Of a stretch of DNA of 64,000 nucleotides, positions 12,428 to 24,606 are shown one piece after another. Under the pieces are notes generated by a model. It was not told the DNA's origin. It worked only from the letters and a program-made list of their open reading frames with translations, and did not search any database. How positions within the stretch are numbered: position 1 is the stretch's first letter; every line of letters starts with the position of its first letter. The translations under genes were made by a program, and so were the position numbers. Origin of the DNA: Labia minor (taxonomy: Eukaryota > Arthropoda > Insecta > Dermaptera > Spongiphoridae); the NCBI GenBank assembly GCA_963082975.1, contig OY720344.1:96539228-96603227 (forward strand), in the 5' to 3' direction.

Positions 12428-12692
12428 AATGTATTGATAATTAATTACCTGAAAAAAAAAACAAATTAATTTTATTTTATCTTGAGTATTATATTCAAAA
12501 AGATAGGATAAATTTTTGAAAATTAAATAAATATATTAACAATCCATCGATATAAAATTATTATTGTCACTGTACGTATTGCTATATAAAATTATTTTTT
12601 ATTATTATTTTTCAATTAAAATTTAAAAATATCAAAACGTTGAATAAATTATATTATAAATTATGTTAAAAAAATTTTAATTTCATAAAAAA

Positions 12693-13147
12693 ATTTGCTG
12701 GATCTCCACTCGACTATCTCGCAATTTGAATTGTATAAAATAACATAATATATTATATTTAAATTAAATTTAATTAATTATAAATTATAAATATAATAAA
12801 TATTAAACCAGCGCGTGTTTGGCTTTTTGTTGATGGCACCACGTCACATGTTGGCGCGTGAGATTTGCAGTGTTAAAAAATTAATTCTAGTAATTTCAGA
12901 GAATCAATCAAGCTGAAATTCTATATATAGCAGTTTTTTACAATTATTAATCATGTGAAAAACAATCAAACATATATCTTTATTTTTATGGTCACTTTAG
13001 AAGAAAAAAAATCAAAACGTTGTAGGTAATGACCCTCTTCCGGTTGAGCTACATTTATCAAATGTTGATAGAAAACTAGGAATTTTGAATAATGCCCATG
13101 TACCAAATTTTATCATTCTAGCTCAAACCGTTTTTGCGTAATCTTGG

Positions 13148-13178
<31 letters not shown>

Positions 13179-13310
13179 CACACATACAAACAAACATTTT
13201 TCTCAACCTTAGTGAAAATGATTCAGGATCCTTCAAAACGTATAAAAACATCAAAATCTCGACATCGAAAATTTTCGTGATCGCAATACTATCTCTTACG
13301 AGATAGTAAA
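12693..13310 (+). repeat. Dispersed repeat with conserved core
   Basis: The block has copies at 38335-38945 (same strand) and 22505-23065 (opposite strand). A core of about 160-200 bases, with phrases GCGCGTGTTTGGCT and CTATATATAGCAG, also has diverged copies near 19130-19260, 49380-49530 and 53045-53200. A (CATA)n run lies at about 13147-13180. The right edge has an ACTATCTC...GAGATAGT palindrome. I cannot assign it to a transposon superfamily. Confidence 0.6.
13147..13180 (+). repeat. (CATA)n microsatellite
   Basis: This tetranucleotide run in the dispersed repeat is much shorter in the unit 2 copy near 38798-38812. Confidence 0.8.
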
Positions 13311-13574
13311 AATAGTTAAAAAATGTATTTTTGAATAAAAATAAATCTTGAATAATCTTTGATAAAACTTGTTCATACAATTCCTAAATTATTATATATT
13401 TTGATTAAAGTTAATTTTCAATTATCAGTACATGTTGAAATACATATTTTTAAAAGTAATAATACTATGTAATTTGTTTTATGGTAATTATAATACATTA
13501 ACTGAAATAAGTTTAAATTGCTCAAAAAAGAATCTATTTAGTTAAACATTATTATATATATATTTGCGACTGTT

Positions 13575-15180
13575 TTACAGCATGTTTGGCCGTTTATCGC
13601 ATCATAATTGCCATTCCCTCCTATTCCGCCACGAATCAGCATCAACACATCTTCTTTCTATTTGCGATTGAATGCCTTCACTCAAGCGTATTCGTGGCCT
13701 TCCTCTTTTTTTCCTTCTAGATGGAGTCCATTCGAAGGTCTGCCTGGGAATTCTCTCCTCATTCATTCGTCTCATATGACCATACCAGGATAGTTGCTTT
13801 TTTCGATCTTTTCTACTATCGTCTCTTGTACTCCTATCCTCTGTCACTCCGCAGCATCGTCTACAATAGCTGTTTTCCACTGCCATCAATCGGTTTTTCA
13901 TTGCCTTGTTTAATGTCCAAACTTCTGCTCCATATGTTACACAGCTTTCCACCAATGACTTAAACATAGGAGTTTTGTTTTATTCTGAATGTTTTTACTC
14001 CAAAGCAGTGAATTTATTTGTGCAGTAATAGCTCGTCCTTTTCCTATTTTATTTAAAATATCTTTTTCATCACGAGCGTCATTAGTTAATATGTTCCCGA
14101 GATATTTGTACTGGGGTTAGTTGTTTTTATTAAAACTCCGTCTAATTTTATATCTTCACCTTTTGACTCTACCGCCATGTGTAGTGTTTTTTCTGTGTTT
14201 ATTTCTAGTCCGCATCTGTTATATTCTTCTTTAAGTTTTCTTAGCATATAAGAAGCATCATCAAAGTCCTCCGCAAGAATAACCTGATCGTCCGCAAATA
14301 ATAAAGTATAAATATGTCTATCACCAATCTGCACACCCATACTTTTACATTTCCTTGTCCAGTTTTCTAGAACTGAATTTAAATATATTTTAAATAATGT
14401 CGGAGACAGGCAACATCCATGTCTCAGACCTTTTGTTACCAAAAATGGATCTGTCAATCCCGACCCCGTCGTAACTTGGCTTATATTGTTCGTATAGATT
14501 TCCTTTATTGCATTAATATATATGGTATCGATTTTGTTTTCTCTCATTGCCTCCCAGAGTTTTTGTATTGGGACGGTATCATAAGCCTTTTTTAAATCTA
14601 TGAATATTAGGTGTGACTTCCATGAGCGGTTGACTTTTCCATAAGTTGTTTAATGCTAAATAAATTATCGATACAAGATCTTCCTGGTCTAAAACTGCTT
14701 TGCTCCTCTTTCTCTTCAATTTGATTTTCGATTCTACTTTTTAATACCCTTCCATACAGTCTTCCCATGGTGGATGTTATGCTCAAACCTCGATAATTTG
14801 CGCAATCTAATTTCCATTCATCTGGAGTATTTTCGCCCTTTAAACATTTATTAAATATTTTTGAGATAGTCTCAAATACCTTAATCACTTAACTCTTTAA
14901 ACACTTCGTATTCCTTAGTCCTTATCCCCTGAATGTTCCAACATCCAAAATTCATAAATCTTTTTCGTTGCTTGGTCCGTATTTTGTTAGGTCCGTCCGT
15001 TTTCCGAGGCTGTGCTTTAGGATTTTTAGCAAATATTTTTTTTTATGCATGATAGGGAGCTGGCCTATCGCTACAACCCTATTCTTTTATCCGGGCTTGG
15101 GACCGGCAGGAAATTCCTGTGAGTTACTCAGTTCACCCACAGAAAACCTCCAGGCAGAGTAATCACTTCTTATCCATCTA
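13575..15180 (-). pseudogene. Non-LTR retrotransposon (LINE), broken copy in unit 1
   Basis: Read on the minus strand, the order is as follows. A 5' region (15170-14960) is followed by the start of an APE-type endonuclease (ATG at 14955, MNFGCWNIQGIRTKEY), cut off after about 24 codons by a deletion. Then come reverse-transcriptase finger sequence with NYRGLS and FRPGRSC (14888-14607) and palm sequence with GLRHGCCLSPTLF and the FADD catalytic box (14547-14086). A C-terminal region has a YGAEVWTLNK segment and an Arg/Lys-rich RKKRGRPRIR tail (13967-13602). Frames are broken between blocks, so no active enzyme is encoded. Unit 2 carries the same copy at 39195-40390 with different deletions. 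Confidence 0.8.
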
Positions 15181-15189
15181 TAATAGTCC

Positions 15190-16430
15190 GTGTGGGATGT
15201 CCGTTTAGCGCATTATTAATATTTTAAAAATAAATATAAAATTTTTCGGAATTGTGTTTGTGCGAAATAATTCTAATAAAGAACGTAAATATAATAAGAG
15301 TGATACACTCTCATTACAAAAATGTGAATAAAATAGTCATTTTTGGAGATATTAATGCGTGAATTTGTTATAATATAAAATAAAAAGTGTTTATTAAAAA
15401 AAGATGATTAGATAAAATAATGAAATTTCATTAAAAAAAAAGTTGTATTGATTTAATTATAAACAAAATAAAACAAAATTATAAAGAGAATTTATTTTTT
15501 AGTGAAATTATACATCTTCAAAATATTTTGAAAACACGTGTTCAAAAATTCATAATTAATTATATTTTTATATTAAAATTTATATTCATTTTAAATTCCT
15601 ATTTGATGTAATTAGTTTATTCAAAGTATTTAATTTTATGGTGGAAAAATTCGTTAAAAGTTTCTAAAATCATTTTACTATTCATAAAAAAAAACAATTG
15701 AAAAAAAAATCTATCAATAACAACACTTTATTATTAGTCTATTTTCAACTAACTTTTCGACTAGTTTTTATATTTTTTAATTCATGAACCACATATTGCA
15801 AAAATATTTTTTAACATAATTAAAATTTTTTAACTGTAGACCACGTGTAGAATAATGTAAGAGGTATAAAAAAATTATTTTTTTACATTTCTACAAAAAC
15901 TTTCTATAATAGAAAAAAAATAAATTTAAAATTTATCTACATCAATTTGATTCACAAATCAATGAATAATATCAAATTAAGTATATCAAAACATCTTAAT
16001 AATTTTTAAAAATTATTTTAAAACTATAAAAACAAATCAAATAAATTATAATGATATAGAGAATTTATGTTTAATTTAGTCATTTTCTGAACACGTGTTA
16101 TATAATCATTTTGAGGATTAATAATTATATAAAAGTAATAAAAAGAAATGTTCTTTACTGCTAATCTATTTATTAATTAAAATTAATTGACTATTATATA
16201 TTTTTATATAAATAAATTTATTTCTGATCACGAGTTTTATGATTTTGAAAATTTTTACTTAGATAAAATTTAAAAATAAATATTTTTTATAAAAAATTAT
16301 TTTTTTTAAATTAAATTAAAATAGTTCTTAATTATGTTAATTTAAATTCAACCATTTTATATTTTTCTGAATAATTGAAAAAAGTTATTAAATTTATTTT
16401 GTAGTCTGTACCCTGTAATTTTTCTAAAGA
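15190..16430. repeat. AT-rich E-box repeat, first of a tandem pair
   Basis: This is a diverged copy of the 6352-7620 repeat type. CACGTG motifs lie near 15536, 15842 and 16094, two of them in inverted AACACGTGTT context. No coding sequence is visible. Confidence 0.55.
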
Positions 16431-17530
16431 ATGATTAAATAAGACAAGAAAAAATTATTATTAAAAGAAACGAAATCGAAATCCTAAATTGACAAAAATT
16501 CCGGAGATAAGGATTAATAGTTATTATAAGTTACAGAGTATTTAAGAAATCAATCAACTATATTATTTTATTGATTTCACTTTAGTTATGTATATATATC
16601 TATATATATAATATCTTTTAAAAATATTATTTTTCAATTACAAAAAAGAAAATATCCAAATGGTCAAGATGTTATAAAATGATAAGTTTTTTTTTAATGA
16701 AATTGTACATTTTCAAAATTCATTGAAACCACGTGTTCAGAAAAATCGTAATTTATTAAATTTTTATTTTAAAGTTAATTTTATTTTTTCAGTCAAAGGA
16801 AATAAAATTATGTAGTTTGTAAGATAAAAATGAAATTTAATTAAAATTTATCAACATAATATGATTCAAATGAACCAATAAAATACATAAATTTTATCAA
16901 AAGATCTGAATATGTATTAAGTTTAAAATTATTTTAAGCTTATTAAAAAAATAAACAAATCTAATATAATGATTTAAAGAAGTTTCGTAAAAGTTACTCA
17001 TGTCTGAACACGTGTTTTATAATCATTTTGAAAATTTATAATTATATAAAATTAATAAAGAAATGTTCTCGAAACAGTCAATTTATTTATTAATTATATA
17101 ATCAATAAACTATAATATATTTTTAAATAATTTAATTTAAAATTTATTTTATAATTTTAATATATTCATCAATTTTATATTTTTCCTTATATTTTAAAAA
17201 TAATATCAAATTTATTTTCTAGTCTATACCCGTAAATTTTTCTAAAATACATATGTATTTATTAATTTTAATTTATTTAACCCTTATGAAAATGAAAATA
17301 TATAAACTTATTAAAGGACAAACCAATTGGTAAATGGTATACAAATTTGTTTATATTTTATAACTATCGAATTTATTTATTTCTGTATAATTTAAACATA
17401 AAGAATATAAAAAATATCTAATGAAGATAAATAACAAGTAACAAAATAAAATTTACTTACAATTATGAAAATAAATGAATTGTATATTGCCTCTTAATCA
17501 ACAATGTTATCCAACTGGTGCTCAATAAAC
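16431..17530. repeat. AT-rich E-box repeat, second of a tandem pair
   Basis: This is close to 6590-7690 and to 28375-29490. CACGTG motifs lie near 16733 and 17010. The right part contains the CCAATTGGTAAATGG phrase and a tail ending near TGTTATCCAACTGG. No gene is visible. Confidence 0.6.
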
Positions 17531-17790
17531 AGGTTTCAACTTTATAAGTGTTTTAAGCAATGGGTGTTCATATCAATGAGACTAGTGAAACACGAACACC
17601 AGATGGTGTTGCAGGCGAAAACGGTTGACTCTTCAGGCGCCCAATAGATGGGATCGCAAAAAAATGACCGAAGATCACCCCCTCCCACAGGCCTTTCGAA
17701 TTCTCTGCAATTATTTGAATATCAAACTCGACAACCACATACCATCCGTACACATAATATTCGAAACAAACCCAGCAAACATGGTATTAA
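17530..17790 (+). repeat. Dispersed 'CACCAGATGG' repeat, copy 1
   Basis: This repeat is about 250 bases long and less AT-rich than its surroundings. Marker phrases are AACACCAGATGG, GACTCTTCAGGCG, ATAGATGG and ATCACCCCCTCCCACAGG. It has at least eight copies in the window: here, 18590-18800, 29535-29755, 42775-42995, 48470-48600, 48917-49135, 53500-53715 (inverted) and 54990-55240 (inverted). Short frames across it are not consistently open, so it is probably non-coding. Confidence 0.65.
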
Positions 17791-17989
17791 AGGTAAGTAA
17801 ATTTTTTATTATTTAAATATTTGTATTATTTAATTATGAATTATTTTTTATATGCGCATATATTTAGAATTTGATTTTATATGAAAAAACTCATTTTATT
17901 TTAAGTGTTGTATATTTTTTAGAAATTAATCAATTTTTATTAATTTAAAAGTCTAATTAAATAAATTTTTATCCCAATTAACTAATCAA

Positions 17990-19356
17990 TGGAGACATCC
18001 CACATTTTTTTCATTTATAAATTTACCCAAATTTTCATAAATCAGTTGTTTGATAAACTTAGATGATTAAAAATGCGTTGGATTAATTATTCTTAGTAAA
18101 TCAATGATTTATGGATTTCTTGTGATCTTTTAAAATAGTATCTTTTTGGAAATAGAAATGATTATTTATTTATTTATTTATAAATTTCCTTCTCAATAAG
18201 AACAATTGTTATGTGTTTCTCTCGTTTCAAATATATTGACATTGAATAAAATTTTTAATCCATACATATTAAATATTAACAAGAAAATTATTCGTTTATT
18301 TTATTTATTTAAATTTCATAAAAGTAGGTGGAGTTTTCTGTTAATTTAAAAATTATTTATTTGGATATAAAACTAACATTTTTGAAAAAAGCATATTTTA
18401 TTTCTGAAATGCTAATTTTATATCTCAATAAATAGTTTTTAAATTCCAAATATTCATTTAAAAAAAATTTAAAAATGCCTCCTTACTTTCGTCGGTCGGT
18501 AAATACGCTCACACATGCCCACCCGGCATGCAAGCACTGCAGGCAGTAGTAACGAAAAAAAATAGCGTCGAGTGCAACACAGTATCACTTCAATGGGACC
18601 GGTGTAACTCGAACACCAGATGGCGTTACAGGAAAAAGCTTGACTCTTCAGGCGCCCAAAAGATGGCACCGCAAAAAAAAATGACCGAAGATCACCCCCT
18701 CCCACAGGCCTTCCGAATTTTATGCTTTTATTTGAATATCAAACTCGACATACCATCCGTGCACAGAGTATCCGTACACATAATTTTCGAAACAACCCAG
18801 CAATTCTTGACTAATTTTTATTTTTCATTTAACACTATTTAACTTATGAAGTTATATTATTTATTATTTGATAAATATAAATATAAATTTTATTTAACAT
18901 TTAACACAAATAAAATTGAAAAATTTATTATAGATTTTTTGATAAATAATTTAAATTAAATTGTAACAAATCAAATATTAAAGTTAAATTATTTAATATT
19001 TGATAAATAAATACAAATTTCACAGCAATATAGAAATTTACAATAAGCACTATTAAATCAAATATATTCACGTACTCCTCTCAGTATATCTTTTATAGTT
19101 TTTCACATGTTTAAAAATTGCATAAAACTGCTATATATAGAATTTCAGCTTGGTTGAATCGCTAAAAGTACCGGAATTAATTTTTTAGCACGTTGACTAA
19201 CAATCACGCGCGAGCATGTGACCAGATGCTCTCAACAAAGAGCCAAACTCGCTCTGGTTTAATAAATAATATTTATTAATTTTAATTTATAATTTAATTT
19301 AAATATAATATATATGTGTTAATTTATCCAATTGGAATTTGCATGATAGCCGACCG
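17990..19356 (+). repeat. About 1.37-kb tandem repeat unit
   Basis: The phrase GGAGACATCCCACATTTTTT occurs at 17990 and again at 19357, each time followed by the same several hundred bases. Between them lie the TCGGTCGGTAAA phrase (18492), a 'CACCAGATGG' repeat copy (18590-18800), an AT-rich segment and a diverged dispersed core (19080-19350). Related sequence builds the large inverted repeat at 48917-53715. Confidence 0.55.
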
Positions 19357-19634
19357 GAGACATCCCACATTTTTTTCATTTATAAATTTACCCAAATGTT
19401 CGTAAATCAGTTGTTTGATAAACTTAGATGATTAAAAATGCGTTGGATTAATTATTCTTAGTTAATCAATGATTTATGGATTTCTTGTGATCTTTTTAAA
19501 TAGTATCTTTTTGGAAATAGAAATGATTATTTATTTATTTATTTATAAATTTCCTTCTCACTAAGAACAATTCGTATGTGTTTCTCTCGTTTCAAATATT
19601 GACATTGAAGAAAATTTTTAATCCATACAATTTA
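19357..19634 (+). repeat. Second copy of the 'GGAGACATCCC' segment
   Basis: It matches 17990-18260 closely and is then interrupted by the insertion at 19635. The match resumes at 20532. Confidence 0.6.
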
Positions 19635-20531
19635 TGTCATCCTATGACAAAAACAGATGGTTTCCCACGCACTGGACCATCTAGCCATATGAGCATCTGG
19701 AAAATAGATTAAACCTTAGCAAGTTAGTAGAAAGGAGAACGATCCCACAGGGATTATGTTACAACCATTTGACCACCACGCGAAGTCAGATAGGATAAAC
19801 AGACATTCACAGAACCTGGACATCTGGAAATCAAATAGCAATTCCCACACATGGCTAAACTCATTACGCCAACACTAAGAGGGCTGGGACCCCCTTTAAA
19901 TATCGACTGCTCGGTCAACTCGAGTCAGTTGAAGTGTCATCGACGCCGTGTCCACGTCACTTTGATCACGGTTTCATCAACATCAAATTGACCCTCAACT
20001 CCGGCTAATTTCCAGTATTTAGTCTTTAAACCAACAAACGGCTCACTCTCAATCTCATCGGCGCATAATATCTTCTAACCCCCGTTCGTGTCTGAGCCTA
20101 CTAGTGTCAGGTAGTCCCGAGGTGAAATTCCTCGTCTCGAGGTGGGCAGGTCGCGATACACTAATGACGGCTATCCATTAGAGCTCACACTCCTCCTGAT
20201 AGACCATTGTGGTTAAGTCTATCAACCTCCCGAATAGGGTCGACATGTTAGTGTAGTCAGACATCAAAACGAACAACTCCCCAATCCCCCATTCTTATAT
20301 TTGCTTCTACAAATACTTTATTGCAAATAATTATAATACAATTTATATTAATGGTATAATTAATGCAAATAAAGAAAATTATAATTAATAATGTTGTACT
20401 GTCCTTTTGTTTGTTTCCTGTGTTCCAACCCTTAGATAAAATAAATTTGATAACAAACATTTAACATCAATACATTCCTCCTTTCAATCCTATCTGAAAC
20501 TGAGCCATCCAGGTGGAGGATGTAACTTACA
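19635..20531 (+). mobile_element. Probable solo LTR
   Basis: An insertion of 897 bases begins TGT and ends ACA and is far less AT-rich than its flanks. Uninterrupted versions of the flank occur near 46965-46990 and 52215-52240, which shows where it went in. A TTTAAATA box lies near 19895 and an AATAAA at 20368-20373. The five flanking bases (ATTTA and TATTA) match only partly. There is no internal retroelement gene, so a recombined solo LTR is the best reading; the superfamily is not assignable. Confidence 0.55.
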
Positions 20532-21000
20532 TATTAAATATTAACAAGAACATTATTCGTTTATTTTATTTATGTAAATTACATAAAACTAGGTGGAGTT
20601 TTCTGTTAATTTAAAATTATTTATTTGGATATTTGAAAAAAGCATATTTGATTTCTGTAATGCTAATTTTATATCTCAATAAATAATTTTTAAATTCCCA
20701 ATATTCATACAAAAAAAATTTAAAAATGCCTCCCTCGTCGGTCGGTAAAAACGCTAACACATGTCCAACCTGTTTGCCATCATTGCCATCACTAGAGGTG
20801 AAAAAAAAATAGCATTGAGTGATTTACTCTGTGTATGTATGCTCTGTGATTGAGTGGTATGGATGCTCTGTGATGGTCTGTGATGTGGATTATGCGGCCA
20901 AAATCTTTCGATTACCATAGAGCGACAGAGATAGATAGATAGATATAACATATGCAATAATAATATATTGTAATGATATTCTATAATATCATTAAAATAA
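20532..21000 (+). repeat. Repeat continuation and degenerate Helitron-type piece
   Basis: Bases 20532-20780 continue the 17990-type repeat, ending in the TCGGTCGGTAAA phrase and the TGTCCAACCTGTTTGCC tail. From about 20870 to 20960 the sequence resembles, inverted, the GTGGCTC...ATCTATC passenger border of the Helitrons. Confidence 0.45.
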
Positions 21001-21371
21001 ATTTAATTCCCTGATCTACTCTCTGAACTACTCCTCAGAAGATACTCAGTTGAACGTGAAACTAATAGAGCGAACTGATTGGTGAAAAGCCTGTATCCCT
21101 TCTGCGTGTCGTAGGGGTTCAGCAATGAGAAGTGAACAAAATAGTCAAAAACCGCCATCTTGCATTAAGTTCTGTGGGCAAGGGCGGACCATCAAGAAGG
21201 ACTCCGAGATCAAAAGTTGGCGAACATACGTCTCGGGTAAACGTAGGCCTGTTGAGGAGGACAAGAACAGAAAGGACTCCTTCCCACCCTCAACATGATT
21301 TTATAGTTATTCCAAAAAGAGGAATTATTTTTTTATTAATACATTTTTGTTTACATCTCTTATATATTTAA
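21001..21371 (+). pseudogene. Unrecognised coding-like remnant
   Basis: This short stretch has balanced base composition. Its frame (from an internal in-frame start at 21132) is rich in Arg, Ser and Thr and includes GLLRRTRTERTPSHPQH. Upstream frames around 21000-21130 are broken. It may be a piece of a retroelement, but I do not recognise it. Confidence 0.3.
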
Positions 21372-21399
21372 TTGTTTATATCTATAAAATTTCAATTAA

Positions 21400-22490
21400 T
21401 TTTTTTTTATATATATAATTCTATTCATTCATATTCATATTCTTTTAAAATTCCTATTTTATGTAATTAGTTTAGTCAAAGTATTTAATTTTATGGTGGT
21501 AAAATTCGTTCAAATTTGCTAAAATAATTTTAATATTTATCAAAAAAACAAAAAAAAACAATTGAAAAAAATATCTAACAATAAAAACACTTTATTTTTA
21601 TTCTATTTTCAACTTACTTTTCGACTAGTTTTTATATTTTTTAATATATACAATATACACATCAACAACATATTTCAAAAATATTTTTTAACATAATTAA
21701 AATTTTTTAAATGTGACCTAGTATAGAATAATGTAAGTGTTATAAATAAATAATTTTTTTAACATTTCTACAAAAACTTTCTATAATAGAAAAAAAATAA
21801 ATTTAAAATTTATCTACATCAATTTGATTCAAATCAATGAATAATATAAAATTAAGTATATCAACAAATCTTAATAACTTTTAAATTATGTTAAGACTAT
21901 AAAAAAAAACAAATAAATCATAATGATTTAAAGAAGTTATGTTCTGAACACGTGTTTTATGATGATTTTGAAAAAATTTTTAATTAGATAAAATTTAAAA
22001 AAAAATATTTTTTATAAAAAATTTATTTATTATTTAAAATATTTTTTTTAATTAAATTAAAATAGTTCTTAATTATGTTAATCTATTCAACAATTTTATA
22101 TTAATCTGAATAATTAATAAATGTGATTGATAAATATATTGATTTTGTAGCCTGTACCCGTAAATTTTTCTAAAATACATATGTATTTATTAATTTTAAT
22201 TTATTTAAATATGAAAATGAAAATATATTTTAAACTTATTAAAGGACAAACCAATTGGTAAATGGTATACATATTTGTTTATATTTTGCAGCGATCGATT
22301 TTATTATTTTCTGGATAGTTTAAACATAGAGAATATAGAAAATTTCTAATTATGAAAAAAATTATAATTTACTTACAATTATGAAAATAAATGAATTGTA
22401 TATTGCCGCTTAATGAACAATGTTATCCAACTGGGTCTTACTAAACTTGCTCAATAAACAGGTTTGAACTTTATAATTGTTAAGATCATG
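21400..22490. repeat. AT-rich E-box repeat, further copy
   Basis: Related to 15540-16400 and to the right part of 16431-17530. One CACGTG motif lies near 21949, and the motif expected near 21720 is mutated. The CCAATTGGTAAATGG phrase is at 22250. No gene is visible. Confidence 0.55.
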
Positions 22491-22504
22491 GGAGATCTCT
22501 TAAA

Positions 22505-23065
22505 CGGGAGAGTTAAAACCGAGATTTTCTGATTTTCGCTACTAGATAGCGCTGGCAAGACCTCTTTTTACTATCTCGCCAGAGATAGTATTGCGATCAC
22601 GAAAATTTTCGATGTTGAGATTTTGATGTCCGCAAAAACGGTTTAAGCTAGAATGATGCAATTTGGTACATGAGTATTATTCAAAATTCATAGTTTTCTA
22701 TCAACTTTTGAGAAATGTAGCTCAACCGGAAGAGGGTCATTACCTACAACGTTTTGATTTTTTTTCCTCTAAAGTGACCGTAAAAATAAAGATATATGTT
22801 TAATAATTTTTCACATGATTAATAATTGTATAAAACTGCTATATATAGAATTTCAGCTTGATTGAATCGCTGAAAGTACCAGAATTAATTTTTTAACACT
22901 GCAAATCTCACGCGCCAACTCGTGCCATGGTGCCATCAATAAAAAACCAAACATGCGCTGGTTTAATATTTATTATTTATAATTAATTAAATTTAATTTA
23001 AATATAATATATTATGTTATTTAATCCAATTCAAATTGCGAGATAGTCGAGTGGAGACACTCCAG
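22505..23065 (-). repeat. Dispersed core repeat, inverted copy
   Basis: This is an inverted copy of 12693-13310, including the ACTATCTC palindrome (22570-22590), the CTATATATAG phrase and the GATAGTCGAGTGGAG edge. It lacks the (CATA)n run. Confidence 0.65.
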
Positions 23066-24036
23066 CTTATTTTAATTTGTGCATCGGGTCGCAACTAGAG
23101 GCGATAACATCAGTGTCGACTTTTTCAAGATTTTCAATGTTTCACACAAGCCCCGGACCAGTTTCAAATTTGCTCTACATTGTAGCGCTACTAGAGTCCC
23201 TAAACTAGAGGAGGGACACATAAATGGGAGATTTGATTTCTCACTTCTAGTTAGCGCTGCTTTGTAAAATATCAACATGGCTGGTCTGTGTCAACGAAAT
23301 GGTTTTTATATATCTTTACTAGCGAGAACACCACAAATAAATTGTAAATAGTATTTTGTGATTTTACTTAATTTATTTTTAAAAAGATATTAATAATATA
23401 TTGATTTCCTTGTATCATCTAGATATGTTATTTATTAAAAATTGTCGAAATTTTCACATGTGTGAAAAATTAAATACTATGTCACAAAACAATATTTAAA
23501 AATATGTTTAATAGCGACACAGAACTATCAATTTTGTAAACAATATTTTGAAATTTTAATTAATTTTCAAATAAATATTGTATATAACATAGAACATTAT
23601 TTTCTTTAAGATATGGAAATTATATACATAAAAGATTATGGAATTTTCAGTTAAGTGAAAAATTATTTATTTGGATATAAATCCAACATTGAAAGTCTCA
23701 TTGATTGGTGCAATGTTAGTTATATCTCCAAATAGATAATTTTTCAATTAAGATAAGTTCGGTGAAGTGCGTGCCGATTTTTCAAAAGTACATTTTTATC
23801 CTTTTTTTAGAAGGAATATTGGGAATCAAATAATTGTAGAAAATTTTCATTTAACTGAAATTTTATGTAATTTACATATCTAAAAGAAACGAATAATGTT
23901 TTATGTAATATATAATATTTATTTAATAATTAAAAGTATATTTTATTCCTTTCATATATTTTTTGTGATAATCATATAAAATTAAAAATTTATATTTTTT
24001 TCGAATTGCATATTTTGTCTTTCTAGTGGCCTGGCT
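23066..24036. other. Mosaic spacer before unit 2
   Basis: Bases 23080-23290 hold a balanced-composition block with open frames on both strands and phrases such as GCGCTACTAGAG; I do not recognise it. Bases about 23640-24010 resemble 8016-8110 and 9350-9400, the region just upstream of the B module. This marks the junction at which the second duplicated unit starts. Confidence 0.4.
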
Positions 24037-24606
24037 AGGGAGGAATTTAATTTGATTAAATATTTAAAAGCCTACCAAGGTAATAGGTTACATTAATATA
24101 TATTAAACATTACATTACGTTGTTATAAATATTAAAATATTAAAGTAGTATAAGAGATTAGGAAATAAGTAATATGAAAATAAAATAAGTTATAGTTTTA
24201 ATAAATTAATCGTTTTTTTCTTTATATACGAGTATAAATATTTGAGAGATATTTGGTCGTTCTTGAATTGAACGGGTCGTTCAATTGCTTGATCAACAAT
24301 GGAATAGATTTTAATGAACGATCGGTCAAACAGAAAGCAGTTTCAAGAAACTAACACAAGGTGGCAGCTCTGATTGTGACATAAAATGACAGGGATTTGT
24401 TCAATTCCACACTTCTTGAAACTATTTTCTGTGTGAATAATAAATAGTTCATTCAAATGAACGACCTATGTCAAATATATATTGTTATAAATAATCAATA
24501 AATTTTAAGATAAAAATACAATTTTTACATATATGCTAAATTAATCGTAAGAAGATTTTAACTAAAATAATTTAATTTTACATAATAAAAAATTGTATGT
24601 TGATAA

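Larger units (their letters stand above)
1..18475. repeat. Segmental duplication, unit 1
   Basis: This stretch is repeated at about 24037-47185 in the same order and orientation. It carries kinase-like gene A, an E-box-rich AT block, an unrecognised coding-like remnant, kinase-like gene B, a LINE remnant and further AT repeats. The offset is 24037-24038 bases across gene A and grows to about 25620 at the LINE because each unit has private insertions. Long runs are identical or nearly so, so the duplication is recent. The right boundary is judged by eye from where the two units stop matching. Confidence 0.85.

Noticed and set aside
13608-13963. Plus-strand frames in the LINE region (also at 39228-39583)
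   Set aside because: Antisense shadows of the LINE C-terminal coding block.
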